A DNA stretch of 64,000 nt, taken from assembly GCA_016794985.1 (NCBI GenBank), contig JAEUIQ010000036.1:1-64000 (forward strand), given 5' to 3'. This document shows, in pieces, positions 53,388-62,997 of the stretch. The position numbers and the translations under genes were made by a program. A model generated the notes under the pieces. That model had not been told where the DNA came from. It searched no databases and saw only the letters and a list, made by a program, of their open reading frames with translations. The DNA comes from Planctomycetaceae bacterium (GTDB lineage: Bacteria; Planctomycetota; Planctomycetia; Pirellulales; Pirellulaceae). Every line of letters begins with the position of its first letter. The first letter of the stretch is position 1.

Positions 53388-54821
53388 ATGTCGGAACGAC
53401 CAACACCATGGACCTGGAGTCGGCGGACATTTCTCCGCCGAACAGGCTTAGGCTCGATCGCGCTGGGTTCTCTATTGACCGCGGAGAGCCTGCGCGCGGA
53501 TGACCAACCGGTTAATGCCGAGTCCGGAACTCGGGGCGTCTTGCGTGAGCCGCACTTTCCGCCACGGGTCAAACGCGTGATCCACTTGTGTATGGCTGGG
53601 GGACCGAGCCACCTCGAGACCTTTGACTACAAGCCTACCTTGGCCAAAATGCATGGCAAACCAATGCCCGAGTCAATCACGGCTGGTCAGCCAATTGCGC
53701 AATTGCAGGGCCAAGCCCTCAACGTGCTAGGACCCCAGCACGGATTCAAGCCGTTTGGGCAAAGTGGGCTGCAGATCGCAGAAGTTTTCCCGAAGATTGG
53801 CGAGTTGGCGGACCAAATGTGCGTGATCAAGTCCATGCACACGGAACAGATCAATCATGATCCTGCCCATACCTTCTTCAACACCGGAACGGCCATCAGC
53901 GGGCGACCGTCGATGGGGTCTTGGGTTTTGTATGGTCTCGGGTCGGAGTCGGAAGACTTGCCGGGGTTTATCGTTCTGACGAGCGAAGGTGGGGGACAGG
54001 GCCAGCCAATCAGTTCGCGCCAATGGCATTCGGGATTTTTGCCAAGTCGTTACCAAGGGGTGCAACTCCACTCGACGGGCAGTCCGGTTCACTATGTTGG
54101 CAATCCACCGGGAATCGGACGTCAACAGCAAAGCGATGTTGTGGAGGCGGTCTCTCGAATCAACCAACGGCGACAAGCGGAATTGCAAGACCCGGAAATT
54201 TCGACTCGGTTGGCGGCCTATGAGATGGCGTTTCGGATGCAGGCGTCGGTGCCCAGTTTGACGGACATGTCCGATGAACCTTCCCACATTGTTGAACAGT
54301 ACGGCTGTACTCCCGGCGATGGATCGTTTGCCAGTAACTGTTTGCTTGCGAGAAGATTGGCGGAGCGAGGCGTGCGTTTCATCCAATTGTATCATCGAGG
54401 ATGGGATCACCATGGCGGCGTCAAAGCGGGGGTCGCCTACACGGCGAATTTGGTGGATCGAGCGACCGCTGCGTTGGTCACGGACTTGCAAGCTCGTGAC
54501 ATGCTCAAAGACACCCTGATTGTGTGGGGTGGTGAGTTCGGACGCACGCCAATGGCCCAAGGCGATGGTCGCGATCACCACATCAAGGGATACAGCCTTT
54601 GGGTGGCCGGCGGAGGGATCCGAGGCGGAACAACCTACGGGGAAACTGATGAATTCGGTTACAATGCGGTCGAAAATAAGGTCCATGTCCGAGATTTTCA
54701 TGCGACGATGTTGCACATGTTGGGCCTCGATCATCAGCGTTTGACCCATAAGTTTATGGGGTTGGACTTCCGGTTGACGGGCGTTGAAGAAGCCCATGTT
54801 ATTTCCGGAATCCTGGGCTAA
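53388..54821 (+). CDS. Tat-exported DUF1501 sulfatase-like protein
   Basis: A 477-residue protein with a twin-arginine signal (SRRTFLRRTGLGSIALGSLL near residues 11-30). It then has the DUF1501 sequence: HLCMAGGPSHLETFDYKP near 65, SGRPSMGSWVLYGLGSES, FLPSRYQGV, HHGGVKAGVAYTANLVDRA, TLIVWGGEFGRTPMAQGDGRDHHIKGYSLW near 375-405 and FHATMLHMLGLDHQRLT. The His/Asp/Gly pattern fits an alkaline phosphatase/sulfatase-like fold. It begins 2 bp after the preceding cytochrome gene and is translated with it. DUF1501 and DUF1553 proteins pair throughout this phylum; the enzymatic role is unresolved. Confidence 0.92.
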   Translation: MSERPTPWTWSRRTFLRRTGLGSIALGSLLTAESLRADDQPVNAESGTRGVLREPHFPPRVKRVIHLCMAGGPSHLETFDYKPTLAKMHGKPMPESITAGQPIAQLQGQALNVLGPQHGFKPFGQSGLQIAEVFPKIGELADQMCVIKSMHTEQINHDPAHTFFNTGTAISGRPSMGSWVLYGLGSESEDLPGFIVLTSEGGGQGQPISSRQWHSGFLPSRYQGVQLHSTGSPVHYVGNPPGIGRQQQSDVVEAVSRINQRRQAELQDPEISTRLAAYEMAFRMQASVPSLTDMSDEPSHIVEQYGCTPGDGSFASNCLLARRLAERGVRFIQLYHRGWDHHGGVKAGVAYTANLVDRATAALVTDLQARDMLKDTLIVWGGEFGRTPMAQGDGRDHHIKGYSLWVAGGGIRGGTTYGETDEFGYNAVENKVHVRDFHATMLHMLGLDHQRLTHKFMGLDFRLTGVEEAHVISGILG

Positions 54822-55046
54822 ATCGGCACCCAACATACGATGAAGAAGTTTATGGCCGCGGGGTCCTGCGTTTCGTGGCGGGTGCGGCTAGGTTCAAGCG
54901 TGGGGGCGAGAACTCCCCAGCCTACTGGCCAGGGCCGACGATTTTGAGACAATGCGAAGTGATGGCGCGATCGAGCCGTCGAGTCGAGAACCCACCAAGG
55001 AAGGGTTCTTTCGGATGCAAAAAAAGTCAAACTTGAAGAGGACCCC

Positions 55047-56363
55047 ATGACCGCGTTTCCAGAGATCTCTCGTATCCAGTACGAAGGGCCACAATCGGAC
55101 AATCCATTGGCCTTTCGGTGGTACAATGCCGACGAATTGGTCGAAGGCAAGTCGATGCGAGATCATTTGCGGTTCACGGTGTGTTACTGGCATACATTCC
55201 GCGGGACCGGCAGCGATCCTTTCGGCGGCGGCACGATGCAGCGGCCTTGGGACGATGGTTCGGAGTCCATTGCCAACGCACAAAAGCGCGCTCGGGTGGC
55301 TTTCGAGTTTTGCGAGAAACTCGGAGCACCGTATTATGCGTTTCACGACCGAGACGTCGCTCCTGAAGGTAAGAACCTTGCCGAGACCAATGCGAATTTG
55401 GATGCGGTCGCTGACGTACTTTTGGAGCAACAACAGCGTACCGGCATCAAATTGTTGTGGGGTACGGCCAATATGTTTAGCCATCCTCGATTCATGCACG
55501 GTGCGGCTACCACTTGCAATGTCGAGGTCTACGCTTACGCGGCTGCGCAAGTGAAGAAGGCGCTCGAAGTTACTCATCGCTTAGGCGGAGAGAATTACGT
55601 TTTTTGGGGAGGGAGAGAAGGCTATCAGAATTTGTTCAACACGAATATGAAACGAGAGTTGGACCACTTGGCCGCTTTCTTTCATATGGCGGTTGCGTAC
55701 GCGAAAGAGATCGGATTCAAGGGGCAGTTCTTGATCGAACCGAAGCCGAAAGAGCCGACCAAGCATCAGTACGATTCGGACGCGGCAGCCTGTCTGAACT
55801 TTCTTCGCGCCTACGATCTGTTGCCGTATTTCAAGTTGAACATCGAAACAAACCACGCCACGCTCGCCGGTCATACCATGATGCATGAACTGGAGTATGC
55901 GGGTATGCAAGGCGCGTTGGGTTCGATCGATGCAAATACGGGGGACCTGTTGTTGGGTTGGGATACCGACCAGTTCCCCACGGATTATTATCTGACTAGC
56001 CAAATCATGTTGGTATTGCTGAAGTATGGCTTGGCACCGGGCGGCGTCAATTTCGACGCCAAGGTTCGACGCGAGAGTTTTGAACCTGTTGACTTGTTCT
56101 ACGCACACATTGGCGGAATGGACGCATTTGCCCGAGGACTCAAGATCGCAGCTGCGATGCGAAAAGATCGCGCTTTGGAGAAATTTGTGGACCACCGCTA
56201 TTCCAGTTGGGACACAGATCTTGGCGCCAAGATCGAGTCTGGGCAGATGAACTTCCAGCAATTGGAGCAGTTCATACTCCGCCAAGGCGAAGCGGTGACC
56301 AATTCCAGTGGTCGCCAAGAGTTGATCGAAAACGTCATCAATCGCTACATCGACAAAGTGTAG
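55047..56363 (+). CDS. xylA: Xylose isomerase
   Basis: A 438-residue TIM-barrel enzyme that interconverts D-xylose and D-xylulose (also glucose/fructose). Catalytic and metal motifs include [17 protein letters not shown] near 100 (catalytic His), [14 protein letters not shown] near 187, [15 protein letters not shown] near 230, [22 protein letters not shown] near 263, and [21 protein letters not shown] near 292 (paired metal-binding residues). Class II size. GGACCCCATG precedes the start, with AAGAGGA just upstream as ribosome site. No xylulokinase or xylose transporter is adjacent. A 225-bp gap separates it from the DUF1501 gene. A 13-bp hairpin follows its stop. Confidence 0.95.
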   Translation: MTAFPEISRIQYEGPQSDNPLAFRWYNADELVEGKSMRDHLRFTVCYWHTFRGTGSDPFGGGTMQRPWDDGSESIANAQKRARVAFEFCEKLGAPYYAFHDRDVAPEGKNLAETNANLDAVADVLLEQQQRTGIKLLWGTANMFSHPRFMHGAATTCNVEVYAYAAAQVKKALEVTHRLGGENYVFWGGREGYQNLFNTNMKRELDHLAAFFHMAVAYAKEIGFKGQFLIEPKPKEPTKHQYDSDAAACLNFLRAYDLLPYFKLNIETNHATLAGHTMMHELEYAGMQGALGSIDANTGDLLLGWDTDQFPTDYYLTSQIMLVLLKYGLAPGGVNFDAKVRRESFEPVDLFYAHIGGMDAFARGLKIAAAMRKDRALEKFVDHRYSSWDTDLGAKIESGQMNFQQLEQFILRQGEAVTNSSGRQELIENVINRYIDKV

Positions 56364-56377
56364 GTTGCGATAGTCGG

Positions 56378-56405
56378 GAACTCGAAGACGCTCGTCTTCG
56401 AGTTC
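56378..56405. terminator. Perfect 13-bp hairpin after xylA, possible terminator
   Basis: GAACTCGAAGACG (56378-56390) and CGTCTTCGAGTTC (56393-56405) form a perfect 13-bp stem with a two-base loop, 15 bases after the xylA stop. The following bases (TTGTTCTTCG) are only moderately T-rich, so termination efficiency is uncertain; it could also be a regulatory or mRNA-stabilising element. Confidence 0.5.
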
Positions 56406-56467
56406 TTGTTCTTCGCCAGTAGAAATGTCCTGTGTTGATCCGCCTTTCTCAGAATTAGGAGTTGGAA

Positions 56468-57565
56468 ATGTCACGCCAAAAGAACTCAAGCAGTCGTCGC
56501 GCATTTTTGGGGGCGGCTGCCACCGCGGCTCTGGTATTGCCAGCGACATCGGCATGGTCCGCTCCATTCATACGGACTTCGAAGAATCGGCCGCAGAACA
56601 TTTTAGGTCACGGCGACTATCAATACGAAATGAATCATCATTGGGCACAGTTGCCCGACAAGTTTACTTGGCAAACCACCCACAACGTGGCCGTGGATCC
56701 AGAGGGATTTGTGTATGTCATTCACGAAGGACACGAGAATCAGCCAGATCACCCGTCCATTTTTGTATTTGATCAGGAGGGGAAATGTGTTCGCAGTTTC
56801 GGCTCGCGATTCCAGGGCGGCGGGCACGGATTGGAAGTTCGTGTCGACGATGGAACCCCGTTTCTCTATGTGACCGGTTATCAACAAGTCAAGGCTTTTG
56901 CCAAGTTGACTTTGAAGGGCGAGACCGTTTGGGAAAAGTACGCACCGATGGAATCGGGAAAGTATGCCGCGAATGAAGATACTCAGCGGCAGAAAGTTTG
57001 GGGGCGCGATCGCTTCATGCCGACGAATTTCGCGTTCCTGCCGGATGGAGGCTTCTTATTGGCCGACGGCTATGGTGCATTTTACATTCATCGATACGAC
57101 CGCGATGCCAATTGGGTTTCGTGTTTCGGTGGTCCAGGGGCCGGTGAAGGGACGTTCGATACGCCGCACGGTCTGTGGATCGACAATCGCGCCGGTAAGG
57201 CACCGGAGATTGTTGTGACGGATCGGGCCAAGAATCGGTTGCAGTTCTTGGACCTCGATGGGAACCACTTGCGAACCATGGAAGGGTTCGGGATGCCGGC
57301 CAATGTGACCTCGCATGGTGACCTGTTGATGGTCCCCGAATTACATGCTCGGATTGCACTCTTGGGTCTCGACAATCAGGTCGTTGCTTATTTAGGTGCT
57401 GATGTCGAACGAGTGACCAAGGGGGATTCGATTAGGACAAAACCTGAGCAATGGCTTGACGGTAAGTTCGTTCATCCCCACGATGCGTGTTTTGATAATG
57501 ATGGCAATATATTGGTTGCCGAATGGGTTGGCACAGGTCGTGTTAGCAAGTTAACCCGTGTTTAG
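56468..57565 (+). CDS. Tat-exported NHL-repeat beta-propeller protein
   Basis: A 365-residue protein with a twin-arginine signal (SSSRRAFLGAAATAALVLPATSAWSA) and six NHL-type blades such as THNVAVDPEGFVYVIHEG, HGLEVRVDDGTPFLYVTG, MPTNFAFLPDGGFLLADG, FDTPHGLWIDNRAGKAPEIVVTDRAKNRLQFLDLDGNHLRTM (in pieces) and HDACFDNDGNILVAEWVGTGRVSKL. The ARG-to-propeller layout resembles peptidyl-alpha-hydroxyglycine lyase-like proteins, but no catalytic assignment is possible. The preferred start is ATG 56468; the frame also opens at TTG 56462. Its 3' end overlaps the opposite-strand O-antigen ligase gene by 15 bases. Confidence 0.82.
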   Translation: MSRQKNSSSRRAFLGAAATAALVLPATSAWSAPFIRTSKNRPQNILGHGDYQYEMNHHWAQLPDKFTWQTTHNVAVDPEGFVYVIHEGHENQPDHPSIFVFDQEGKCVRSFGSRFQGGGHGLEVRVDDGTPFLYVTGYQQVKAFAKLTLKGETVWEKYAPMESGKYAANEDTQRQKVWGRDRFMPTNFAFLPDGGFLLADGYGAFYIHRYDRDANWVSCFGGPGAGEGTFDTPHGLWIDNRAGKAPEIVVTDRAKNRLQFLDLDGNHLRTMEGFGMPANVTSHGDLLMVPELHARIALLGLDNQVVAYLGADVERVTKGDSIRTKPEQWLDGKFVHPHDACFDNDGNILVAEWVGTGRVSKLTRV

Positions 57566-58897
57566 TCCTCTCGGGCGAAACGCGTGGCTATAGACAGCAA
57601 CCAATAGCCCGATCGTGGTGTACAGTAGCATGTTCGTCATCACGATGATGGCAACGTCGTGAAACATGCCGTTGATCGCGAATCCTAAAATGGTTGCGAA
57701 CGCGACGAACCCCACGTTTTGAATTTCGTCGGGTAGCTCGGGATGCAGCCAGAGACGTAGGCTCATCCACGTGGCCGGGCCGATGATCAAGAGGAAGACG
57801 CTTAATCCGATAACGCCCAACTCGACGGCGTATGCCAAGTAGGTGTTGTGTTGCACGTATTTCATAACGCGTTGCAATGGTCGATCACCTTCGACGGCAT
57901 TGAAATGATAGGGTTTGGCATGCTTTGAATATTGGGTAAAACCAAAACCCATCAACGGTCGATCCGCGACCATCTTTTTGGCGACGATTGCCAAGAAGGG
58001 GCGCAATTCCGCGGACTCCGACATGTCTTCAACCGAGACATCTTTGTCTCGTTTGAAGGAATTGATCTTATCGCCGAACGTGACGTATCCAAAAATCAAG
58101 ACAAATGGGACCGCCAACACGCAAAGACCACGCACGGTCCAGGAGCTGTTTCGCCAAACGTACAAGGCGACCAATGGAGCGGCTGCAAGCCAATTGCTGC
58201 GGGTCAACGTCGCCCAGATTCCGATCAACATGAGGACTGCGAAGCCAAACACGTACATTCTTCCGCGTGAATTGGCGTTCTTCCACAGCACTAGTCCGTA
58301 CGCCAAGGCCGATATTTGCACGACCCCATTTGCGATTGGATTTAAGAATGGGCCGCGACCGCGACCTAAGAATTCGCTGCGGGTAGGGTCGAGGATGTAC
58401 TTCGGAAAAACGAGCCCTGTCCAACCTCTCGCTTCGCACAAGCCAGTCGCAGCCAGATAGACACCTAAGCCGATCATGCACCACTGCAGGATTTTCCAGG
58501 TGCGTGGATCATGGCCTATGCAACGCATGACAAAATAGAATGCGAAAGGCACCAAGTAATAGAAGATGTAGATGGTCAGAGGTTTGTTGTTTTCATAACG
58601 CCAATCGGTTACTAATAAATTCAGCCCGATCAAACCCATAAAACCAATGACGAAAAGATCGGTCCACTCCAAAGTTGGGAGCTCGATTCGTTTGGTGACA
58701 AGTTGCAAGAACAGCCATGCGACCACACAGCCAACCAATACTCGATCAATCGACAGGGCCGACTTGTGGAAAAACTCGTAGCCGAACACGCATCCACAGA
58801 GGATCGTCACGGCGACACCCCAACCAAGATGCGGCAGACGGGCCGCGATCGATCGTTTAGGAATTGGAACAGCGGTATTGATCAAGCTGGGGATCAT
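57551..58897 (-). CDS. O-antigen ligase family (Wzy_C) membrane protein
   Basis: A 448-residue membrane protein with about 11-12 helices. The family signature is in the large extracytoplasmic loop and following helix: MGFGFTQYSKHAKPYHFN near 317, then VQHNTYLAYAVELGVIGLSVFLL near 350-372 with the conserved HNxYL. LTRSNWLAAAP near 236 is also typical. Such proteins join or polymerise glycans in the periplasm. It lies on the minus strand with its stop inside the end of the NHL gene, so both 3' ends overlap. No other glycan genes adjoin it; manA and a Wza-like gene are elsewhere in the window. Confidence 0.85.
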   Translation of the reverse strand: MIPSLINTAVPIPKRSIAARLPHLGWGVAVTILCGCVFGYEFFHKSALSIDRVLVGCVVAWLFLQLVTKRIELPTLEWTDLFVIGFMGLIGLNLLVTDWRYENNKPLTIYIFYYLVPFAFYFVMRCIGHDPRTWKILQWCMIGLGVYLAATGLCEARGWTGLVFPKYILDPTRSEFLGRGRGPFLNPIANGVVQISALAYGLVLWKNANSRGRMYVFGFAVLMLIGIWATLTRSNWLAAAPLVALYVWRNSSWTVRGLCVLAVPFVLIFGYVTFGDKINSFKRDKDVSVEDMSESAELRPFLAIVAKKMVADRPLMGFGFTQYSKHAKPYHFNAVEGDRPLQRVMKYVQHNTYLAYAVELGVIGLSVFLLIIGPATWMSLRLWLHPELPDEIQNVGFVAFATILGFAINGMFHDVAIIVMTNMLLYTTIGLLVAVYSHAFRPRGLNTG

Positions 58898-59216
58898 GCC
58901 AATAGCTTAAATGTCCTGGGACAAGCGCGGCCTCCATGAGATGCCAACATTCCAGAGATTTCTGGGCATACTTCCGTCATTGTGTCGGCAATTAGTAGCG
59001 GGGGTGTCTGGGAAAACTGACTCTCCGATTGGAAATTTCGATTCGGTGACCGTATCCCAGGCGTATTCGATAGTCTTCTAAATCACGAAACCTGATGACG
59101 GTCGAGTCTGTCGATGGGATCGATTGTATTGAAATTGTGGTGATTCGCAGTTGTACTGAGCCCGCTGAACTGCTCCAATGGTCGGAAGCCAGACGTGTTG
59201 CCGGAGGAGATTGGAC
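58898..59216. other. Intergenic region between divergent O-antigen ligase and glycosidase genes
   Basis: These 319 bases separate the divergent genes and should contain their promoters. No gene, repeat or hairpin could be assigned. A strong Shine-Dalgarno sequence (GGAGGAG at 59203-59209) lies at the right edge and supports the glycosidase start at 59217. Confidence 0.4.
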
Positions 59217-62063
59217 GTGAGTGAATTTCATAGCCTTGAAGCCGCGACCCCTTTGGAGATGATTTCTCGGTCCTCGATGGCCTGTCACCATCCCGCGACG
59301 GCCGAGCATAAGCGGTTAAGTGAAGATGCCGCACGCGAGAAGAACTGGAAACGGTGGGGGCCGTATTTGGCGGAACGCCAATGGGGCACGGTCCGGGAAG
59401 ACTATTCTGCGAACGGCGAACCCTGGCATCACTTCCCGCACGATCACGCGCGAAGCCGAATCTATCGTTGGGGTGAGGACGGATTACTGGGGATTGCCGA
59501 TCGCCAATGTCGTGTCTGTTTTGCGTGGGGACTATGGAATCAGCGGGACCCGATTCTCAAGGAACGATTCTTCGGATTGACTGGGCCCGAGGGAAATCAC
59601 GGCGAAGATGTCAAAGAGCTGTATTACTATTTGGACTCGACGCCCACGCATTCTTATATGCGAGCGCTCTACAAATATCCACAAGCCGAGTACCCGTATC
59701 TGGGGTTGCTTCAACAGTCGCAGCGCCGTTCCAGGAAAGAAACGGAATACGAACTGGAAGATACTGGTATCTTTGCCCATGGTGCCTATTTTGATTTCCA
59801 TGTCACTTACGCAAAGCAGTCGGATGATCATTTATTGATCCAAGCGGACATTATCAATCGCGGGCAAGAATCCGCTCCTTTGCACGTTCTGCCGACGGTG
59901 TGGTTTCGCAACACCTGGACTTGGCCGACCAAGTCCGAGCAAACGTGGAAACGGCCTCGATTGTTTTATCGTGCGGATTTGGATGGGGTCGTTCTGCAGC
60001 ATGACCAATTTGAAAATCCCTATGCCTTGCGGTGTGGTGCTCCGCAGTTGTTAGGACGACTTCCAGAGATAACGTTGGCGGACTTGCCAGTCTTCCAACC
60101 GAGGCGCCAAGACCGAGTGCCGGCGTCCGATCCAACGTCAACCAGTGATGTCGGCGAAACGGGCTGGCTCTTCACGGAAAACGAAACCAATCGCCAACGA
60201 CTCTACAATTATCCGAATGCCACGGCGTGGGTCAAAGACGGTTTTCACGAACGAATTGTGAATGGTCGCGAACAAGCGGTCTGTCCGCATGGCCAAGGTA
60301 CGAAGTCCGCGCGTTGGATTTCGACCGTCATTCCACCTGGTGAAGTGCTGAGGCTTCGCTTGAGATTGGGCCCGTTGGAAGAGGTTCAGGGTGTCGACTT
60401 CGAGTCATCGTTCGACCGAGTCCTCGCAGCGAGAAAACACGACGCCGACGAATACTACGCAGCGCGGCAACCGCCCATGGCTTCTGAGCAAACCCGGCAA
60501 ATCCAACGCCAATCGGACGCGGGACTCTTGTGGACAAAACAGTTCTATCACTTTGTCACGGAAGAGTGGTTGGATCTGGATCGCACCGAACCGGCTGGGC
60601 ATCCCGCTCGTCGAACCCTGCGCAGAAATGCGGAATGGCCACAACTGTACAACCGTGACATTATTTCGATGCCAGACAAGTGGGAATACCCGTGGTATGC
60701 CGCGTGGGATTTGGCTTTTCATACACTTCCGTTGGCGAACTTGGATCCGCAATTTGCCAAACAGCAACTACTGCTATTCTTGCGCGAATGGTACATGCAC
60801 TCCAATGGGCAACTGCCTGCTTATGAATGGGCCTTCAGCGACGTCAATCCACCGGTTCACGCCTGGGCTTGCTGGAAAGTGTTCGAATTGACGAGGCAGG
60901 ACGAGTGTGGTGACCTGGATTTTTTGAAGCATTGCTTCATGAAATTGTTGTTGAATTTCACTTGGTGGGTCAATCGCAAGGATCCACGTGGGAATAATCT
61001 GTTTTCCGGTGGCTTTCTGGGTTTGGATAATATTGGTGTGTTTGATCGTAGCAAGCCTTTGCCAACAGGCGGCTTTCTTGAGCAAGCGGATGGGACCGCG
61101 TGGATGGCGTTTTATTGTCGAAACATGCTGACCATTTCCTTGCACCTTGGAATGCGGCACTCGTCGTTTTCCGACATGGCATCGAAGTTTTTCGAGCATT
61201 ACATGGGCATCGCGGAAGCGATGAATCTGGCGGACGGCCGTGGATTGTGGGACGAACAAGACGGCTTCTACTACGATCACCTATTGAAGGATGGGCAAGC
61301 GGTTCCTTTACGTGTTCGCTCGATTGTTGGTTTATTGCCGTTGATTTCGGTCCAAGTGATTCATGACCATGCCTTGCGGCAATTGAGTGGCTTTCGTAAA
61401 CGCATGCAATGGTTTTTGGATTATCACGAAAATGTTGGCCAGAGAATGACTTATTTGGAAAAAGGCGACAGTCAACATGGCGGGATGCGATTGTTGGCGA
61501 TTCCAAGTGTCGAAAGATTGAAGCGTTTGTTGCGTTATATGTTGGACGAGCAAGAGTTTCTGAGCCCTTTTGGCATCCGTTCGTTGTCGCGATTTCATGA
61601 GCGACAACCCTACCTGTATCACGTTGGATCACAAACGCACCGAGTTGACTATCTGCCCGGCGAGTCCGATAGCGGAATGTTCGGAGGGAACTCGAATTGG
61701 CGTGGACCGATTTGGTTTCCGTTAAACTATTTGCTCATCGAAGCTCTCGATCGATACCACCAATTTTATGGCGAGTCATTCAAGACCGAATGCCCCGTTG
61801 GCAGCGGTCAATACTTGACGCTAGGCGCGGTGGCAATGGAGCTGCGTCGCCGGCTACTCCGACTCTTCGAAGCCAACAAGCAAGGGGTTCGCCCGAGTCA
61901 GCCGACCGATCGTCTGTTCCCTGGGAACTCCGCGTTCAGCGAATTGACGTTGTTTCACGAGTATTTTCACGCCGAAACCGGTCTGGGCTTGGGCGCGAGT
62001 CATCAAACCGGGTGGACGGCCCTCATCAGTCAAGTGATTGACCAACTTTCGTTTGGTGGTTGA
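59217..62063 (+). CDS. Large glycoside hydrolase, MGH1/GH63-like glucosidase
   Basis: This 948-residue enzyme has the domain layout of bacterial GH63-like glucosidases. An N-terminal region carries NWKRWGPYLAERQWGTVREDY near 50 and FPHDHARSRIYRWGEDGLLGIAD. A middle beta-rich part is near 190-360. The C-terminal (alpha/alpha)6 catalytic barrel has WEYPWYAAWDLAFHTLPLA near 493, QLPAYEWAFSDVNPPVHAWA near 537, DGTAWMAFYCRNML near 622, and GMFGGNSNWRGPIWFPLNYLL near 821. These motifs resemble the glucosidase/mannosylglycerate hydrolase families; the aspartates and glutamates in them would be catalytic. GTG 59217 was chosen because GGAGGAG (59203-59209) sits 7 bases upstream; ATG 59178 opens the same frame. 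No signal peptide, so cytoplasmic. Its substrate is unknown (possibly an alpha-glucoside or osmolyte). Confidence 0.82.
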   Translation: MSEFHSLEAATPLEMISRSSMACHHPATAEHKRLSEDAAREKNWKRWGPYLAERQWGTVREDYSANGEPWHHFPHDHARSRIYRWGEDGLLGIADRQCRVCFAWGLWNQRDPILKERFFGLTGPEGNHGEDVKELYYYLDSTPTHSYMRALYKYPQAEYPYLGLLQQSQRRSRKETEYELEDTGIFAHGAYFDFHVTYAKQSDDHLLIQADIINRGQESAPLHVLPTVWFRNTWTWPTKSEQTWKRPRLFYRADLDGVVLQHDQFENPYALRCGAPQLLGRLPEITLADLPVFQPRRQDRVPASDPTSTSDVGETGWLFTENETNRQRLYNYPNATAWVKDGFHERIVNGREQAVCPHGQGTKSARWISTVIPPGEVLRLRLRLGPLEEVQGVDFESSFDRVLAARKHDADEYYAARQPPMASEQTRQIQRQSDAGLLWTKQFYHFVTEEWLDLDRTEPAGHPARRTLRRNAEWPQLYNRDIISMPDKWEYPWYAAWDLAFHTLPLANLDPQFAKQQLLLFLREWYMHSNGQLPAYEWAFSDVNPPVHAWACWKVFELTRQDECGDLDFLKHCFMKLLLNFTWWVNRKDPRGNNLFSGGFLGLDNIGVFDRSKPLPTGGFLEQADGTAWMAFYCRNMLTISLHLGMRHSSFSDMASKFFEHYMGIAEAMNLADGRGLWDEQDGFYYDHLLKDGQAVPLRVRSIVGLLPLISVQVIHDHALRQLSGFRKRMQWFLDYHENVGQRMTYLEKGDSQHGGMRLLAIPSVERLKRLLRYMLDEQEFLSPFGIRSLSRFHERQPYLYHVGSQTHRVDYLPGESDSGMFGGNSNWRGPIWFPLNYLLIEALDRYHQFYGESFKTECPVGSGQYLTLGAVAMELRRRLLRLFEANKQGVRPSQPTDRLFPGNSAFSELTLFHEYFHAETGLGLGASHQTGWTALISQVIDQLSFGG

Positions 62064-62178
62064 AGTACGGAAAAATCATTGGATAATGACGCAGGTCGTT
62101 GATGGTCTGGGTTATGATCTCGGATGTTTGCGACTCGAGCGATGCTTCGACCGGCGATTTTGAACAGATAGGCACGGA

Positions 62179-62997
62179 ATGGCGATTCAAGTAACTTGTG
62201 GCAGTTGTTTCACGCGTTTTACAGTTAGCGACAAGTTTGCCGGCCAAAAAGGGCCATGTCCTAAATGCAAGACAGTGATCACGATTCCGGCTGCGTCGGA
62301 ACAAGTCGTCATCCACGAACGTGAGTCGGGGCCCAAAGATGCGGGTGGGAGACCGGTCCTGCGCCCCATTTTCCGGCAGGAGACGCCCATCACGGCGATC
62401 CATTGGACGATTGCGGGTTGCGCCGCCGTCATCATGTTGGCCGTTGCGATTGTTGGGCGCAACTTGTATAACACGGAAACGTTTCCTTGGTTTGCTCTGG
62501 TTTTCGGGGCTTTGATTTGCAGTTTTCCCGTTTCGTTGGTGGGCTACATCGTTTTACGCAATCCCGAAGCGGGCGGGTTCGGTGGTCAAGAGCTTTGGCT
62601 TCGAATTGCTGTCGTGGCGTTGGGTTTCACCATCTTGTGGGTCTTGTCGCCGCTGATGGCATTTGCTTTTGCAGATCCAGTTGATAAGCCGTCGTTCATG
62701 AGCCAATCGGTGGCGGTGGTCATCTTGGTATTGGCCGGGGCCGGCATTTCGTTGCTATCGCTCGAGTTCGATTATTTGATGGGCATTGTGCAAGCCACGT
62801 GCTACGTCATGCTCTGCATTGTTATGCGGCTGCTTGCAGGTTTAGCGGCCATTCCCGGGTTGAATGAAAGCCAAAAAGCGAGCCCGGTCGAAGCGCCTGT
62901 TTTTGGCGCGGTCGGCCCGGAATGGAGCGGCACTGTTGATTCGCTGTTGGCACTCGCCTCGGCCCATTTCAATAGCTTCGGTTCGCTTGGGCTATGA
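62179..62997 (+). CDS. Zinc-ribbon membrane protein, unknown function
   Basis: A 272-residue protein. Its first ~35 residues form an MJ0042/zinc-ribbon-like motif with paired cysteines (VTCGSCFTRFTVSDKFAG, then GPCPKCKTVITIP). A linker near 40-68 leads into about six membrane helices from residue 74 (ITAIHWTIAGCAAVIMLAVAIVG, then SFPVSLVGYIVLR, LWVLSPLMAF, VVILVLAGAGISLLSL and MGIVQATCYVMLCIV). I do not recognise a named family. It overlaps the downstream HD-domain gene by ATGA, so the two are translationally coupled. ATG 62179 follows GGCACGGA. Many planctomycete proteins begin with a zinc ribbon; the domain may sense or bind metal or nucleic acid. Confidence 0.65.
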   Translation: MAIQVTCGSCFTRFTVSDKFAGQKGPCPKCKTVITIPAASEQVVIHERESGPKDAGGRPVLRPIFRQETPITAIHWTIAGCAAVIMLAVAIVGRNLYNTETFPWFALVFGALICSFPVSLVGYIVLRNPEAGGFGGQELWLRIAVVALGFTILWVLSPLMAFAFADPVDKPSFMSQSVAVVILVLAGAGISLLSLEFDYLMGIVQATCYVMLCIVMRLLAGLAAIPGLNESQKASPVEAPVFGAVGPEWSGTVDSLLALASAHFNSFGSLGL

